DNA of 64,000 nt from Amycolatopsis suaedae. Its GTDB lineage: Bacteria; Actinomycetota; Actinomycetes; Mycobacteriales; Pseudonocardiaceae. Within the stretch, counting starts at the first letter, position 1. Each line of letters begins with the position of its first letter. Below, piece by piece: positions 37,950 through 46,845 of this stretch. The DNA lies in contig NZ_SFCC01000006.1 of the NCBI RefSeq assembly GCF_004214935.1, positions 1 to 64,000 on the forward strand, read 5' to 3'. The notes below the pieces were generated by a model. It had not been told where the DNA came from. It did not search any database and was given only the letters and a program-made list of their open reading frames with translations. The position numbers and the translations under genes are program-made.

Positions 37950-39295
37950 GTGGTCGCCTTCCGCTCGGGGCCCGAGTGGTCGTCGTCCAGCATGGTCTGT
38001 TCGTCGAACGGGTCCTGCCCGGACAGCACCCGCTTGACCTGGTCGCGGTCGATCTCGTTGGTCCAGGTGCCGACCAGCACGGTGGCCACGGCGTTGCCCG
38101 CGAAGTTGGTGAGCGCCCGCGCCTCGGACATGAACCGGTCGATGCCCACGATGAACCCGACGCCGTCGACGAGCTCCGGCCGGTGCGAGGACAGCCCGCC
38201 GGCGAGCGTGGCGAGCCCGGCACCGGTGACGCCGGCCGCGCCCTTCGACGCGATGATCATGAACGCCAGCAGCGCCAGCTGTTCGCCGAAGGACAGCGGG
38301 GCGTTGAGTGCCTCGGCGATGAACAGGGTCGCCATGGTCAGATAGATCGCGGTGCCGTCGAGGTTGAACGAGTAGCCGGTGGGCACGGTGATGCCGACGA
38401 CCGGCTTGCTGACGCCGAGGTGTTCCATCTTGGCGATCAGCCGCGGCAGTGCCGACTCCGACGACGACGTCGACAGGATCAGCAGGAACTCCCTGCCGAG
38501 GTAACGCAGCAGCGAGAACAGGTTCATCTTGGCGATCAGGCGGGTCAGCAGCGCCAGGATGACGAACACGAACAGGGCGCAGGTCAGGTAGAAGCCGACC
38601 ATGATGATGGCCAGGCTGCGCAGCGCACTCCAGCCGGTCTCGCCGACCACCGCCGCGATGGCGCCGAACGCGCCGACCGGCGCGGCCCACATGATCATCG
38701 CCAGGATGCGGAACACCAGGCGCTGGATGTGCTCGATGCCACGCCGGATGGGCTCACCCTTGCTGCCCAGCTTCTGCAGGGCGAAGCCGGCCAGCAACGC
38801 CACGAGCAGCGTCTGCAGGACCTCGCCCTCGGTGAACGCCGAGACCAGCGTGGTCGGGATGATGCCGACCAGGAACTCGGTGGTGGTCTCGCTCTCCTTG
38901 ACCTGGTTCTGCCCGGACTTGGCGATCGCCTCGGTGAGGTTCAGGCCGTCGCCGGGGTGCAGGATGTTGCCCACGACCAGGCCGATGACCAGCGCGACGG
39001 TCGACATCACCAGGAAGTAGCCGATCGCCAGCCCGCCGACCTTGCCGACCTTCGCGGCCTTGGCCACCGAGCCGACGCCCAGCGCGATCGTGCAGAAGAT
39101 GATCGGCGAGATCATCATCTTGATCAGGTTGACGAACGCCGTGCCGATCCACTTCAGGTCCTTGGCGAACTCCGGTGCCACGAAGCCGACGACGATTCCG
39201 GCCAGTACCGCCAGGATGACCGCGATGTAGAGGTAGTGCGTACGGTCGCGGCGCCTGGCCGGTTGCCCGGTCGTGCTCGCTTCTTCGGATGCCAT
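37946..39295 (-). CDS. Dicarboxylate/amino acid:cation symporter (DctA family)
   Basis: This 449-residue DAACS transporter imports C4-dicarboxylates or glutamate/aspartate with protons or sodium. It has eight helices and two re-entrant loops; STSSSESALPRLI is the serine-rich loop HP1, and TGYSFNLDGTAIYLTMATLF the NMDGT-type substrate site. It starts at ATG 39295. Coupling to a PPTase is unusual and probably only positional. Confidence 0.94.
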   Translation of the reverse strand: MASEEASTTGQPARRRDRTHYLYIAVILAVLAGIVVGFVAPEFAKDLKWIGTAFVNLIKMMISPIIFCTIALGVGSVAKAAKVGKVGGLAIGYFLVMSTVALVIGLVVGNILHPGDGLNLTEAIAKSGQNQVKESETTTEFLVGIIPTTLVSAFTEGEVLQTLLVALLAGFALQKLGSKGEPIRRGIEHIQRLVFRILAMIMWAAPVGAFGAIAAVVGETGWSALRSLAIIMVGFYLTCALFVFVILALLTRLIAKMNLFSLLRYLGREFLLILSTSSSESALPRLIAKMEHLGVSKPVVGITVPTGYSFNLDGTAIYLTMATLFIAEALNAPLSFGEQLALLAFMIIASKGAAGVTGAGLATLAGGLSSHRPELVDGVGFIVGIDRFMSEARALTNFAGNAVATVLVGTWTNEIDRDQVKRVLSGQDPFDEQTMLDDDHSGPERKATT

Positions 39296-39385
39296 CGACG
39301 CTCCCCTGTGTGTGCCCGAGTGATCGCTCTCGCGGGAAACCTACGACAACAGGGATCACCCGTACACCCAGATGTTAAAGTGGGG

Positions 39386-39401
39386 CTAAGCAAGCGCTTA
39401 G
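39386..39401. promoter_or_regulatory. CTAAGC-AAGC-GCTTAG operator candidate
   Basis: Perfect 6-bp arms around a 4-bp centre lie 19 bp before the acyl-CoA dehydrogenase ATG and just after a TAAAGT hexamer (39376-39381). AAGCRCTTR-type palindromes are typical of TetR regulators of acyl-CoA genes in actinobacteria. The TetR at 41031-41672 is a candidate ligand. Confidence 0.55.
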
Positions 39402-39420
39402 TAACCTGAGGAGCGTCGGC

Positions 39421-40590
39421 ATGGACTTCAGCCTGAGTGTGGAAGAACGCGAGGTACGTGACTGGGTCCGCACGTTCGTCCAGCGGGAGCTGATCCCGCT
39501 GGAGCAGGAGGTGCTTCGCCGGGAACGTGCAGGTCAGCCGGGTCTGACCGGTGAGGAGCTGACCAAGCTGCAGCTCAAGGCGAAGGAGTCCGGGTTCTGG
39601 GGCGTGCAGACCCCGGAGGAGTACGGCGGGATGGACCTGTCCGCCGTGATGGCCGCGCTACTGGAGGCCGAGCTCGGCCGCACGTTCGTGCCGTTCCGGT
39701 TCGGTGGCGCCGCCGACAACATCCTGTTCCACGCCAACGATGAGCAGAAACAGCGTTACCTGCTGCCGACGATCTCCGGTGAGCGCAAGTCCTGCTTCGC
39801 CATCACCGAGCCCGGCGCCGGGTCCGACGCCAAGGCCATCCGCACGACGGCCCGCCGCGACGGCTCGGACTGGGTGATCAACGGAGAGAAGACGTTCATC
39901 ACCGGCGGTAACGAGGCGGACTTCACGATGGTGTTCGCCGTCACCGACCCGGAGAAGGGCGCCAACGGCGGTGTCACCTGCTTCCTGGTGGACAGGGACA
40001 TGGGCTGGCGCTCGGAGTACATCGACACGATGGGCGAGTGGGGACCGGCCGCGCTCGTCTTCGAGGACGTCCGGGTGCCGTCGTCGCAGATCCTCGGCGA
40101 GGAGGGTCAGGGCTTCGCGCTGGCCATGCAGTGGATCGGCCGGGGCCGCTACCTGCTGCCCGCCCGGGCCATCGGTTCCTGTGAACGGCTGCTCAGCATG
40201 GCCATCGAGCACGCCAACACCCGCGAGACGTTCGGGGCGCCGATCGCCGAGCGGCAGGCCATCCAGTGGATGATCGCCGACTCCGGCGTCGAACTGGACG
40301 CACTACGCCTGCTGGTGCTGCACGCGGCCTGGCAGGTGGACCAGGGCATGGACTCCCGGCACGCGCAGTCGGTGGCCAAGCTCTACGGCGGTGTGAAGGC
40401 CAACGAGATCGTCGACCGGGTCCTGCAGATCCACGGCGGGATGGGCTACACGCGGGAGTTGCCGGTCGAGCGGTGGTACCGCGAGCTGCGGCTGCTGCGC
40501 ATCTACGAGGGCACCGACGAGATCCAGCGCCGCACGATCGCCCGCAACCTGCTCAAGGGCCACGTGAAGGTCACCGGCATGTTGGGCTGA
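39421..40590 (+). CDS. Acyl-CoA dehydrogenase
   Basis: This is a 389-residue flavin dehydrogenase. FAITEPGAGSDAKA and WVINGEKTFITGGNEADF line the FAD/substrate site, ANTRETFGAPIAE is the mid-region motif and LRIYEGTDEIQRRTIARNLL holds the expected catalytic Glu. It starts at ATG 39421 after GAGGAG. It lies near a TetR, CoA ligase and enoyl-CoA hydratase on the opposite strand and may belong to the same catabolic regulon. Confidence 0.95.
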   Translation: MDFSLSVEEREVRDWVRTFVQRELIPLEQEVLRRERAGQPGLTGEELTKLQLKAKESGFWGVQTPEEYGGMDLSAVMAALLEAELGRTFVPFRFGGAADNILFHANDEQKQRYLLPTISGERKSCFAITEPGAGSDAKAIRTTARRDGSDWVINGEKTFITGGNEADFTMVFAVTDPEKGANGGVTCFLVDRDMGWRSEYIDTMGEWGPAALVFEDVRVPSSQILGEEGQGFALAMQWIGRGRYLLPARAIGSCERLLSMAIEHANTRETFGAPIAERQAIQWMIADSGVELDALRLLVLHAAWQVDQGMDSRHAQSVAKLYGGVKANEIVDRVLQIHGGMGYTRELPVERWYRELRLLRIYEGTDEIQRRTIARNLLKGHVKVTGMLG

Positions 40591-40604
40591 GCCGGGCCGC
40601 AAAG

Positions 40605-40657
40605 CGCATGAAGGCCACCTTCATCACGTCTCACGTGGTGAAGGTGGCCTTCATGCG
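40605..40657. repeat. GTGAAGG/CCTTCAC double-palindrome element, copy 5
   Basis: CGCATGAAGGCCACCTTCAT and GTGAAGGTGGCCTTCATGCG face each other across CACGTCTCACGTG. The full-length fold pairs at least 20 bp. It lies between convergent genes ending at 40590 and 40671, ideal for a bidirectional terminator. Confidence 0.85.
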
Positions 40658-40670
40658 TCTGGGACGGGAG

Positions 40671-40991
40671 TTACGTCTGGTTGCGCAGGGCGATGGGCAC
40701 CCCTGCCAGGTCCTCCTCGTTGCACAGCAGCTTCAGGTCGTAGTATGGCGAGCCTTCCCGCTCGTCGTAGTCCAGATGGACGGCGAGCACGTCCAGCGGT
40801 TCACCCAGCCATTCCTGGGCCTGCCGTAGCCACGCGGCGCAGCGCTCCATCGCCGCGGGCAGGTCGTCATCACGGAACTCGACGGGTCGATAGGGCACGT
40901 CCTGGACCCGGTCGCGGGGGCTCGCGGGGGTCGGGAGGCCGGGGGCCAGGCCGGCATCGTCGAGTTCGAGTTGGATCGTCTGCTCACTCAC
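40671..40991 (-). CDS. Conserved hypothetical protein, 106 residues
   Basis: The protein is acidic, without signal peptide or membrane segment. The N-terminal 25 residues are Pro/Gly-rich and probably disordered; residues 35-106 look folded (LPAAMERCAAWLRQAQEWL, then VHLDYDEREGSPYYDLKLL). I recognise no family. It has a GTG start at 40991. It is the last minus-strand gene after TetR, with a 39-bp gap, so it may be cotranscribed with the acyl-CoA block. Confidence 0.7.
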   Translation of the reverse strand: MSEQTIQLELDDAGLAPGLPTPASPRDRVQDVPYRPVEFRDDDLPAAMERCAAWLRQAQEWLGEPLDVLAVHLDYDEREGSPYYDLKLLCNEEDLAGVPIALRNQT

Positions 40992-41030
40992 AACACCGAG
41001 CGTCCCTCAGCATGGCTCGCGGGGCAAGCG

Positions 41031-41672
41031 TTACCTACGCCGATTCCACGTCTTCGAGACCAGGTCGCGACAGTATTCGAACGACGGAAGTGCCTGTTCG
41101 GGGCCTCCGACCAGTCGCATTGCCATTTGTGCATAGTTCGTGGCCAGCTCGTCGAGGCCCAGCGGGCCGCGTGGGGAGTACCACCTGGCCACGCCGTTGC
41201 ACATCTCCAGCAGGGCCAGCCGCGCCAGCGACGGCTCCGGCGAGGTGAATTCACCCGCTCGGATGCCGTCGGCGATGGCGTCGGCCCACAACCGCTCGTA
41301 GTCGTCGCGTAACCGGACGACCTCGCGGCGTGCCGACGCCGACAGCGCCCGCACCTCGTGGTCGACCACCCGGGTCTCGTTCGGTTGCGCCGCATGGGTC
41401 AGTACGTGCAGGACCACCAGGCGGCCCAGCCGTTCCACCGGCGAGTCCACACCGGACACCGCGGTGGTGGCGGTGGTCAGCAGCCGGTCCAGCGACTCGC
41501 GCATCAGCTCGGCCAGCAGCTCCTCCTTGGTACCCATGTAGTGGTACAGGCTGGCCGACGACAGGCCGGCCGCCTGCGCGAGGTCGCGGATGCCGGTGCC
41601 GTGGAAGCCCTTGGCGGCGAACAGCTTGATCGCCGCCCGGCGGACCCGCTGCTCGGTGGTCAGGCCAGCCAT
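41031..41672 (-). CDS. TetR family regulator of acyl-CoA genes
   Basis: This 213-residue TetR protein has a helix-turn-helix at residues 7-52 (IRDLAQAAGLSSASLYHYM) and a C-terminal domain like that of KstR2/FadR-type regulators. The start overlaps the end of the CoA ligase gene by 13 bp, so it is translated with it. Probable targets are the operon promoter near 43969 and the dehydrogenase promoter at 39386; this is inferred from context. Confidence 0.9.
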   Translation of the reverse strand: MAGLTTEQRVRRAAIKLFAAKGFHGTGIRDLAQAAGLSSASLYHYMGTKEELLAELMRESLDRLLTTATTAVSGVDSPVERLGRLVVLHVLTHAAQPNETRVVDHEVRALSASARREVVRLRDDYERLWADAIADGIRAGEFTSPEPSLARLALLEMCNGVARWYSPRGPLGLDELATNYAQMAMRLVGGPEQALPSFEYCRDLVSKTWNRRR

Positions 41673-43204
41673 GTCCCCGCCGTCCGGTCGAAGGACCCGG
41701 CACGCGGGTCGGCGACCTTGCGCAGCTCACCCTTCGCCACCCGTTCCGACGGGGTGAGCGGCAGCGAGCCGGGGAACGCCCAGAAGCGCGGCACCTTGAA
41801 GTAGGCGAGCTTGGTCGCGCAGAACTCGGCCAGCCCCTCCGGGTCCGGCTCGTGCCCCTCGGCGAGCACGACGTAGGCCTTGACCTCCTCACCCCGCAGT
41901 TCGTCGGGCACGGCGACGACCGCGGCCAGCCGGACGGCCGGGTGCAGCAGCAGTGCGCGTTCCACCTCGTCGGCCGAGACGTTCTCGCCACTGCGCCGGA
42001 TCATGTCCTTGGTCCTGCCGACGTAGAACACTCTGCCTTCGGGGTCCTGCCTGGCCAGGTCGCCGGTGCGGAACCAGCCGCCGCGGAACGCCCGCGCGGT
42101 CGCCTCGGGATCGTCGTGGTAGCCGTGCATCAGCCCGACGCCGCGGATGAGCAGCTCCCCGGTGGTCCCTCGCGGGACCGGCCTGCCCTCGTCGTCGGCG
42201 ATCATCACCTCGCGGTCCCGCGTGGGACGGCCGATGCACCCGGTGCCGACGAACCCGTCGTGGTCCACTGTGGACACCCGGATGTCCCCTCCGGTCTCGG
42301 TCATGCCGAACGCCTCGAACCACGGCACGCCCCACCGTTTCTCCAGTGCCGCGTGCAGGTCGTGCGGGATGGCCGACGCGCTGATCGCCCGCACCCGGTG
42401 CCGGGTGTCGTCCGCCGACTCGGGCTGCCGCAGCAACAGGGTCGGCATCAGGCCGAGGCAGTAGAACCAGGTGACCCCGTGCTCGCGGACCTTGTCCCAG
42501 AACGTGGTGGGGTGGAACCGGTCCAGTACCACCAGGGTCGCGCCGGAGGCAAGACCCAGCGCGACGTTCCACTGTGGATCGATGTAGTGGAACGGCTGCG
42601 CGGTGAGCATGATGTCGTCGCTGCCGACGGCGGGGTGGTCGGTCGCCAGGCTGCGCGCCAGCGTCGTCCAGTACCGGTGCGGGAGCACGCAGCCCTTCGG
42701 GGCGCCGGTGGTTCCTGAGGTGTACTGGATGTTGACCGGGCGTTCCCCGGTCGCCGGGGACGGTGGCAGCTCGCCGGTGAGTCCGGCCAGCTCGCCGGGG
42801 GTGAGTACCCGCTCGACGGCCGTGTCCGGTGCGATCCGTTCCAGCAGGCCGGTGAACTCCTCGGCCGCCACGGCGAACCGGGCACCGGAATGGCCGAGCA
42901 CGTGGGCGCCGTCCAGCTCCCGGTAGCCGGTGTTGACCGGGACCAGTACCCCGCCGACCTTGGCCAGTGCGAGCCAGAGCAGCGGGAACTCCGGCTGGTT
43001 GCGCAGCATGACCGCGACCCGGTCGCCCGGTCGCACGCCCAGCGCGGCCAGTGCTGCGGCGAGTTCGTCGCTGCGCCGGTGCACCTCGGCGAACGTCAGC
43101 CGCACCCCGAGCGCGTCGAACACCCAGGCGTCACGATCGGGCCATTCGCGCGCGGACCTGGTCACGAGCGTGACCAGGTCGTCGACCTCGGTCAGCGGGG
43201 TCAC
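41660..43204 (-). CDS. Acyl-CoA synthetase (class I adenylate-forming)
   Basis: This 514-residue AMP-dependent CoA ligase has YTSGTTGAPKGCVLP as P-loop, FGMTETGG as A5, GWFRTGDLARQDPEG as A7, and PLTPSERVAKGELR with the C-terminal lysine. It resembles CaiC/FadD-type enzymes for short or modified acyl chains. It lies between enoyl-CoA hydratase (4-bp overlap) and TetR. Two exact TCCACTGTGGA motifs fall in it (42264 and 42568). Confidence 0.92.
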   Translation of the reverse strand: MTPLTEVDDLVTLVTRSAREWPDRDAWVFDALGVRLTFAEVHRRSDELAAALAALGVRPGDRVAVMLRNQPEFPLLWLALAKVGGVLVPVNTGYRELDGAHVLGHSGARFAVAAEEFTGLLERIAPDTAVERVLTPGELAGLTGELPPSPATGERPVNIQYTSGTTGAPKGCVLPHRYWTTLARSLATDHPAVGSDDIMLTAQPFHYIDPQWNVALGLASGATLVVLDRFHPTTFWDKVREHGVTWFYCLGLMPTLLLRQPESADDTRHRVRAISASAIPHDLHAALEKRWGVPWFEAFGMTETGGDIRVSTVDHDGFVGTGCIGRPTRDREVMIADDEGRPVPRGTTGELLIRGVGLMHGYHDDPEATARAFRGGWFRTGDLARQDPEGRVFYVGRTKDMIRRSGENVSADEVERALLLHPAVRLAAVVAVPDELRGEEVKAYVVLAEGHEPDPEGLAEFCATKLAYFKVPRFWAFPGSLPLTPSERVAKGELRKVADPRAGSFDRTAGTWLA

Positions 43205-43947
43205 TTCCGGCTCCGGAACGCCTCGGCCGAGGCGGCGACCTCGGCGGTGTGCTCGGTGAGCAGGGCGTGGCTCACCTCCAGCTCCAGCGTCGACGCGACG
43301 GCGCCGTCGATGCCGGAGTCGATGGCCCGTTTGGCCAGCGTGACCGCCTGAGCGGGCCGTTCGGCGATGCGGGCGGCGAGCTCGGTGGCCCGCTCGACCA
43401 GCTCGTCGCCGCCGACCAGCCGGTTGATCAGGCCCATGCCCTTGGCGACGGGCGCGGTGATCCGCTCACCCAGCAGGATCAGCTCCCTCGCTTTCAGCGG
43501 CCCGACGATCAGCGGCAGCAGCCGCGACGCCGCGCCGGTCACCGACAGGCCCAGCCCGACCTCGGGAAACGCGAACACCGCGTCGTCGGAGGCCAGGATG
43601 AGGTCGCAGCCGAGGGCGAACTCCGCACCGGCGCCGATGGCGTACCCGTGCACCGCCGCGACCACCGGCTGCGGCAGGGCGCGCAGCCGCCGGGTGACCT
43701 CCTGCAGCCGTTCGATGCGCTCCCGCGAGTCACCGGGCGGGATGACCTCCTTCAGGTCGTGGCCGGCGCAGAACGCGCGTCCCCGGCCGGCCAGCACCGC
43801 CGCGCCCGCGCCGCTCGACGCGACCGCGTCCAGTGCCGCCAGCAGGTCGGTCACCAGCTCGTCGCTCACCGCGTTGAGCCGGTCCGGGCGGTTCAGCCAG
43901 ATGGTCGCGACGCCTTGATCCACGGTCACTTCGACGGTGTCGGTCAT
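43201..43947 (-). CDS. Enoyl-CoA hydratase/isomerase family protein
   Basis: This 248-residue crotonase-fold enzyme hydrates 2-enoyl-CoA. GRAFCAGHDLKE forms the first oxyanion segment and HGYAIGAGAEFALGCDLILAS the second; the usual catalytic Glu region reads GLGLSVTGAASRLL, so one of the two catalytic acids may be missing. ATG 43947 was chosen; the upstream extension enters the divergent gene. It is the first gene of the ECH, CoA ligase, TetR operon. Confidence 0.9.
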   Translation of the reverse strand: MTDTVEVTVDQGVATIWLNRPDRLNAVSDELVTDLLAALDAVASSGAGAAVLAGRGRAFCAGHDLKEVIPPGDSRERIERLQEVTRRLRALPQPVVAAVHGYAIGAGAEFALGCDLILASDDAVFAFPEVGLGLSVTGAASRLLPLIVGPLKARELILLGERITAPVAKGMGLINRLVGGDELVERATELAARIAERPAQAVTLAKRAIDSGIDGAVASTLELEVSHALLTEHTAEVAASAEAFRSRK

Positions 43948-43968
43948 GTCCGGCAGCCTAGACGAACG

Positions 43969-43982
43969 ATCGATCGATCGAT
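43969..43982. promoter_or_regulatory. ATCGATCGATCGAT palindrome in a divergent promoter
   Basis: A 14-bp perfect palindrome, made of tandem CGAT units (43967-43982), lies midway in the 47-bp gap between the enoyl-CoA hydratase and amidohydrolase starts. It is the only visible operator candidate for the operon's TetR. Confidence 0.5.
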
Positions 43983-43994
43983 AGATTGGCGAGC

Positions 43995-45596
43995 ATGCTG
44001 GTCGACGCGGTTTACGAGAACGCGAACATCTGGACCGGTGTATCCGGGCAGCCACGCACGTCGGCGCTGGCGGTGCTGAACGGGCGGATCGTCGCGCTGG
44101 GCGAGCAGGCCGGGGAGCTGGCCGCGCGGCGTCGCGTCGACCTGGACGGCGCCGCGGTCGTCCCCGGCTTCCACGACGCGCACAACCACATGGGCTGGTT
44201 CGGCGTCGGCCTCGACGACGTGCCGCTCGGGCAGTGCCGCAGCGTTGACGAGGTGTACGCGGCCATCGCCGAACGGGCCGCTCGGGTGGAGCCGGGCGGG
44301 TGGGTCGTCGGCAGCGGCTACGACCAGAACCGGCTGGCCGGGGAACACCCCACCCGGCACGGGCTCGACCGGGTGGCGCCCCGGCACCGGGTCCGGCTCA
44401 AGCACACCTCCGGCCACATGACCGTGGTCAACACGCCGGTGCTGGACGAGCTGGACCTGCGGGCTGTGCCGGTCGGTGGCGACGTCGTGCTGGGCGAGGA
44501 CGGCACGCCCACCGGGCTGCTGCGTGAGCAGGCACAGCTGCTGCTGCGGCCGTTGCTCTACCCGACGCCGGTCGGCACGCTCGTGCGCGGCCTCGGCAGG
44601 GCGTCGCGGCACTACCTCGCCGAGGGCATCACCAGCGTGCAGGAGGCAGGCGTCGGCGGCGGTCTGGTCGGCGAGACACCGGCCGAAGTCGCGGCGTACC
44701 AACGTGCCCGCGAGGAAGGCGAGCTCGGCGTGCGGGTGACCCTGATGGTCGCCTCGACGGTCCTGCACGAGCTGGACGCCGGTGCCGGGTTCGGGCTCGA
44801 CCTCGGCCTGCGCAGCGGGTTCGGGGACGAGTGGCTGCGGATCGGGCCGATGAAGCTGTTCGCCGACGGCTCGCTGATCGGCCGCACGGCCGCCATGCAC
44901 GACGACTACACGGGCGACCCCGGCAACCGCGGCTACTTCCAGACCCCGGAGGACGAACTCACCGAGACCATCCGCAGGGCCCACCTGGCAGGCTGGCAGA
45001 TCGCCACGCACGCCATCGGCGACCGGGCCGTCTCCGTTGTGCTGGACGCCTACGCTGCCGCGCTGGCCGAGCACCCCCGAGCAGACCACCGGCACCGCAT
45101 CGAACACTGCGCCGTGCTCTCGCCTGCCGACCTGACCCGGCTCGCCGAGCTGCGCCTGATCCCGTCGCCGCAGGGCCGGTTCGTCAACGAGATCGGCGAC
45201 GGCATGCGGGCGGCACTCGGCCCGGAGCGCGAGAACTGGTGCTACCGGTTGCGTAGCCTTCTCGACGCCGGATGCGTGCTGCCGGCCAGCTCGGACCGGC
45301 CGGTCGTCGACGGCGCCCCGTTGCTGGGCATCCGCGACATGGTGCACCGGCGGACCGCCGGTGGTTACCTGCTGGGTGCCGAGGAGCGGATCACCCCGGA
45401 ACAGGCACTCCGGGCGTACACGGCCGGGTCGGCGTACGCCGCGTTCCGCGAACGGGACGTCGGCACGCTGGAGGTGGGCAAACTGGCCGATCTCGCGGTG
45501 CTGTCGGACGATCCCACGGATGCCGAGGGGCTGGAGCGGGCGCGGGTCGTGGCCACGGTGGTCGGCGGCGAGCTGGTGTACCAGGAGGGAATGTGA
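43995..45596 (+). CDS. Amidohydrolase, YtcJ-like
   Basis: This 533-residue amidohydrolase_3 enzyme has DAHNHMG near residue 60 as metal HxH, KLFADGSLIGRTA mid-protein, ATHAIGDRAV and HRIEHC with later histidines, and SSDRPV with the catalytic Asp. ATG 43995 is preferred to TTG 43986. It is divergent from the acyl-CoA operon and overlaps the GNAT gene by 4 bp. The substrate is unknown; family members hydrolyse amides or cyclic ureas. Confidence 0.9.
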   Translation: MLVDAVYENANIWTGVSGQPRTSALAVLNGRIVALGEQAGELAARRRVDLDGAAVVPGFHDAHNHMGWFGVGLDDVPLGQCRSVDEVYAAIAERAARVEPGGWVVGSGYDQNRLAGEHPTRHGLDRVAPRHRVRLKHTSGHMTVVNTPVLDELDLRAVPVGGDVVLGEDGTPTGLLREQAQLLLRPLLYPTPVGTLVRGLGRASRHYLAEGITSVQEAGVGGGLVGETPAEVAAYQRAREEGELGVRVTLMVASTVLHELDAGAGFGLDLGLRSGFGDEWLRIGPMKLFADGSLIGRTAAMHDDYTGDPGNRGYFQTPEDELTETIRRAHLAGWQIATHAIGDRAVSVVLDAYAAALAEHPRADHRHRIEHCAVLSPADLTRLAELRLIPSPQGRFVNEIGDGMRAALGPERENWCYRLRSLLDAGCVLPASSDRPVVDGAPLLGIRDMVHRRTAGGYLLGAEERITPEQALRAYTAGSAYAAFRERDVGTLEVGKLADLAVLSDDPTDAEGLERARVVATVVGGELVYQEGM

Positions 45597-46045
45597 CGGT
45601 CAGGGACGCGGTGGCCGCGGATCTGGAGGAGATCTGCGCGCTCATCGAGGAGCACGCGGTCTACGAGGGCCGCGACGACCTGAAGCTGGACCGCGCCGAG
45701 ATGGGCGGCTTCCTGTTCGGGCCGGACCCGAAGGCGTGGGTGCTGATCGCCGAGCCGCCCGGTGAGCCCGGCGTGGTCGCCGGGTTCGCGTTCTGCTCGT
45801 GGAACTTCTCCACCTGGGAGGCCCGGCCGGGTATCTGGCTGGACGACCTGTTCGTCCGTCCGGCCCACCGCAGGCACGGTCTCGGCCGTGCTCTGCTCGA
45901 CGAACTGGCCGCTCGCACACCCGGCCGCGTCGAGTGGGACATGCAGGAGGGCAACGAGCGGGCGGAAGCCTTCTACGGGCAGCTCGGCGCCGAGCCGGTG
46001 CCCGGCTGGGTTCGGTATCGCTGGCGTCCCCGCCACGTACGCTAG
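45593..46045 (+). CDS. GNAT family N-acetyltransferase
   Basis: This 150-residue acetyltransferase has an N-terminal VRDAVAADLEEICALI helix, WLDDLFVRPAHRRHGLGRALL as the acetyl-CoA binding motif A and EGNERAEAFYGQLGAEPVPGW as motif B, typical of diamine/aminoglycoside-type small-molecule acetylases. GTG 45593 overlaps the amidohydrolase stop. It precedes MntR by 4 bp. Confidence 0.92.
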   Translation: MTVRDAVAADLEEICALIEEHAVYEGRDDLKLDRAEMGGFLFGPDPKAWVLIAEPPGEPGVVAGFAFCSWNFSTWEARPGIWLDDLFVRPAHRRHGLGRALLDELAARTPGRVEWDMQEGNERAEAFYGQLGAEPVPGWVRYRWRPRHVR

Positions 46046-46049
46046 GGGT

Positions 46050-46733
46050 ATGTCAGAGCACGTCTCCCGCCGGTCGTCGTCCATCGAGGACTACGTCAGG
46101 GCCATCTACGGCCTGGTGGAACGGGGCGAGGCCGTGACCAACACGTCCCTGGCCGGACGACTGGAGGTCAGCCCGTCCTCGGTGTCCGGGATGCTCACCA
46201 AGCTGGGCCAGGAGGGCCTGGTCGAGCACGTGCGATACGGCCGGATCGAGCTGACCGGCGAGGGCAGGCTGCTCGCCCGCGCCGTGCTGCGGCGGCACCG
46301 GCTGATCGAGACCTACCTGGTCTCCGAGCTGGGCTACACCTGGGACGAGGTGCACGCCGAGGCCGACTCGCTGGAACACGCGGTGTCCGACCGGCTGGTC
46401 GCGCGCATCGCGGCCAAGCTCGGCAACCCGGTGCGCGATCCGCACGGCGACCCCATCCCCGCTGAGGACGGCAGCGTGGAGGAACTGTCCACGCGGCTGC
46501 TCGACGAACTGCCGGCCGGCGCGGTCGGCGAGATCGTCCGAGTCTGGGACACCGACCCCGACCTGCTGCGTTACCTCGCCGACAACGCCATCGCGCTGGG
46601 CAAGCGGATCGAGGTCGTCGAGCGGCAGCCGTTCGGCGGGTCGATCGTGGTGAAGGTGGGCTCACCGCCGGACGCGGCGACCCACGCGCTCGGCAAGGAG
46701 ATCGCGCAGGCGCTCAGCGTCGCCGTCCGCTGA
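46050..46733 (+). CDS. mntR: Manganese-dependent repressor of the DtxR/MntR family
   Basis: This 227-residue regulator has a winged helix (about 8-70), a dimerisation and metal domain, and an SH3-like FeoA domain (about 155-225). Ligand positions are His83, Glu87, His102, Glu104, Glu109 and His110. Two positions that are Met and Cys in iron-sensing IdeR are Asp14 and Asp106, as in manganese regulators, and the sequence strongly recalls M. tuberculosis MntR (Rv2788). It should repress manganese import when Mn(II) is high. No Mn transporter is nearby. Confidence 0.9.
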   Translation: MSEHVSRRSSSIEDYVRAIYGLVERGEAVTNTSLAGRLEVSPSSVSGMLTKLGQEGLVEHVRYGRIELTGEGRLLARAVLRRHRLIETYLVSELGYTWDEVHAEADSLEHAVSDRLVARIAAKLGNPVRDPHGDPIPAEDGSVEELSTRLLDELPAGAVGEIVRVWDTDPDLLRYLADNAIALGKRIEVVERQPFGGSIVVKVGSPPDAATHALGKEIAQALSVAVR

Positions 46734-46736
46734 TTC

Positions 46737-46751
46737 TGTCCACTGTGGACA
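46737..46751. repeat. TGTCCAC-T-GTGGACA palindrome after mntR
   Basis: A perfect 7-1-7 palindrome begins 4 bp past the mntR stop. Its bottom strand reads ATGTCCACA, 8 of 9 bases of the actinobacterial DnaA box TTGTCCACA. It is the only intergenic member of the TCCACWGTGGA set seen in the window. Confidence 0.7.
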
Positions 46752-46845
46752 TATGCGCGTGGGCTTGATTTCCCTTTGATACCAAGCATGGTGATCATGC
46801 GGGTCCGGGAATAGGCTGGTGCGCTCATCAAGGAAGGTGGCGTCG

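Noticed and set aside
37269-38690. A 473-codon frame suggesting a DctA-PPTase fusion
   Set aside because: DctA is read in another frame up to 37946; PPTase starts at 37949 with a 4-bp overlap. No fusion exists.
43201-43947. Broken enoyl-CoA hydratase
   Set aside because: The catalytic acid region is atypical, but length and both oxyanion segments are intact, so it is more likely a family variant.
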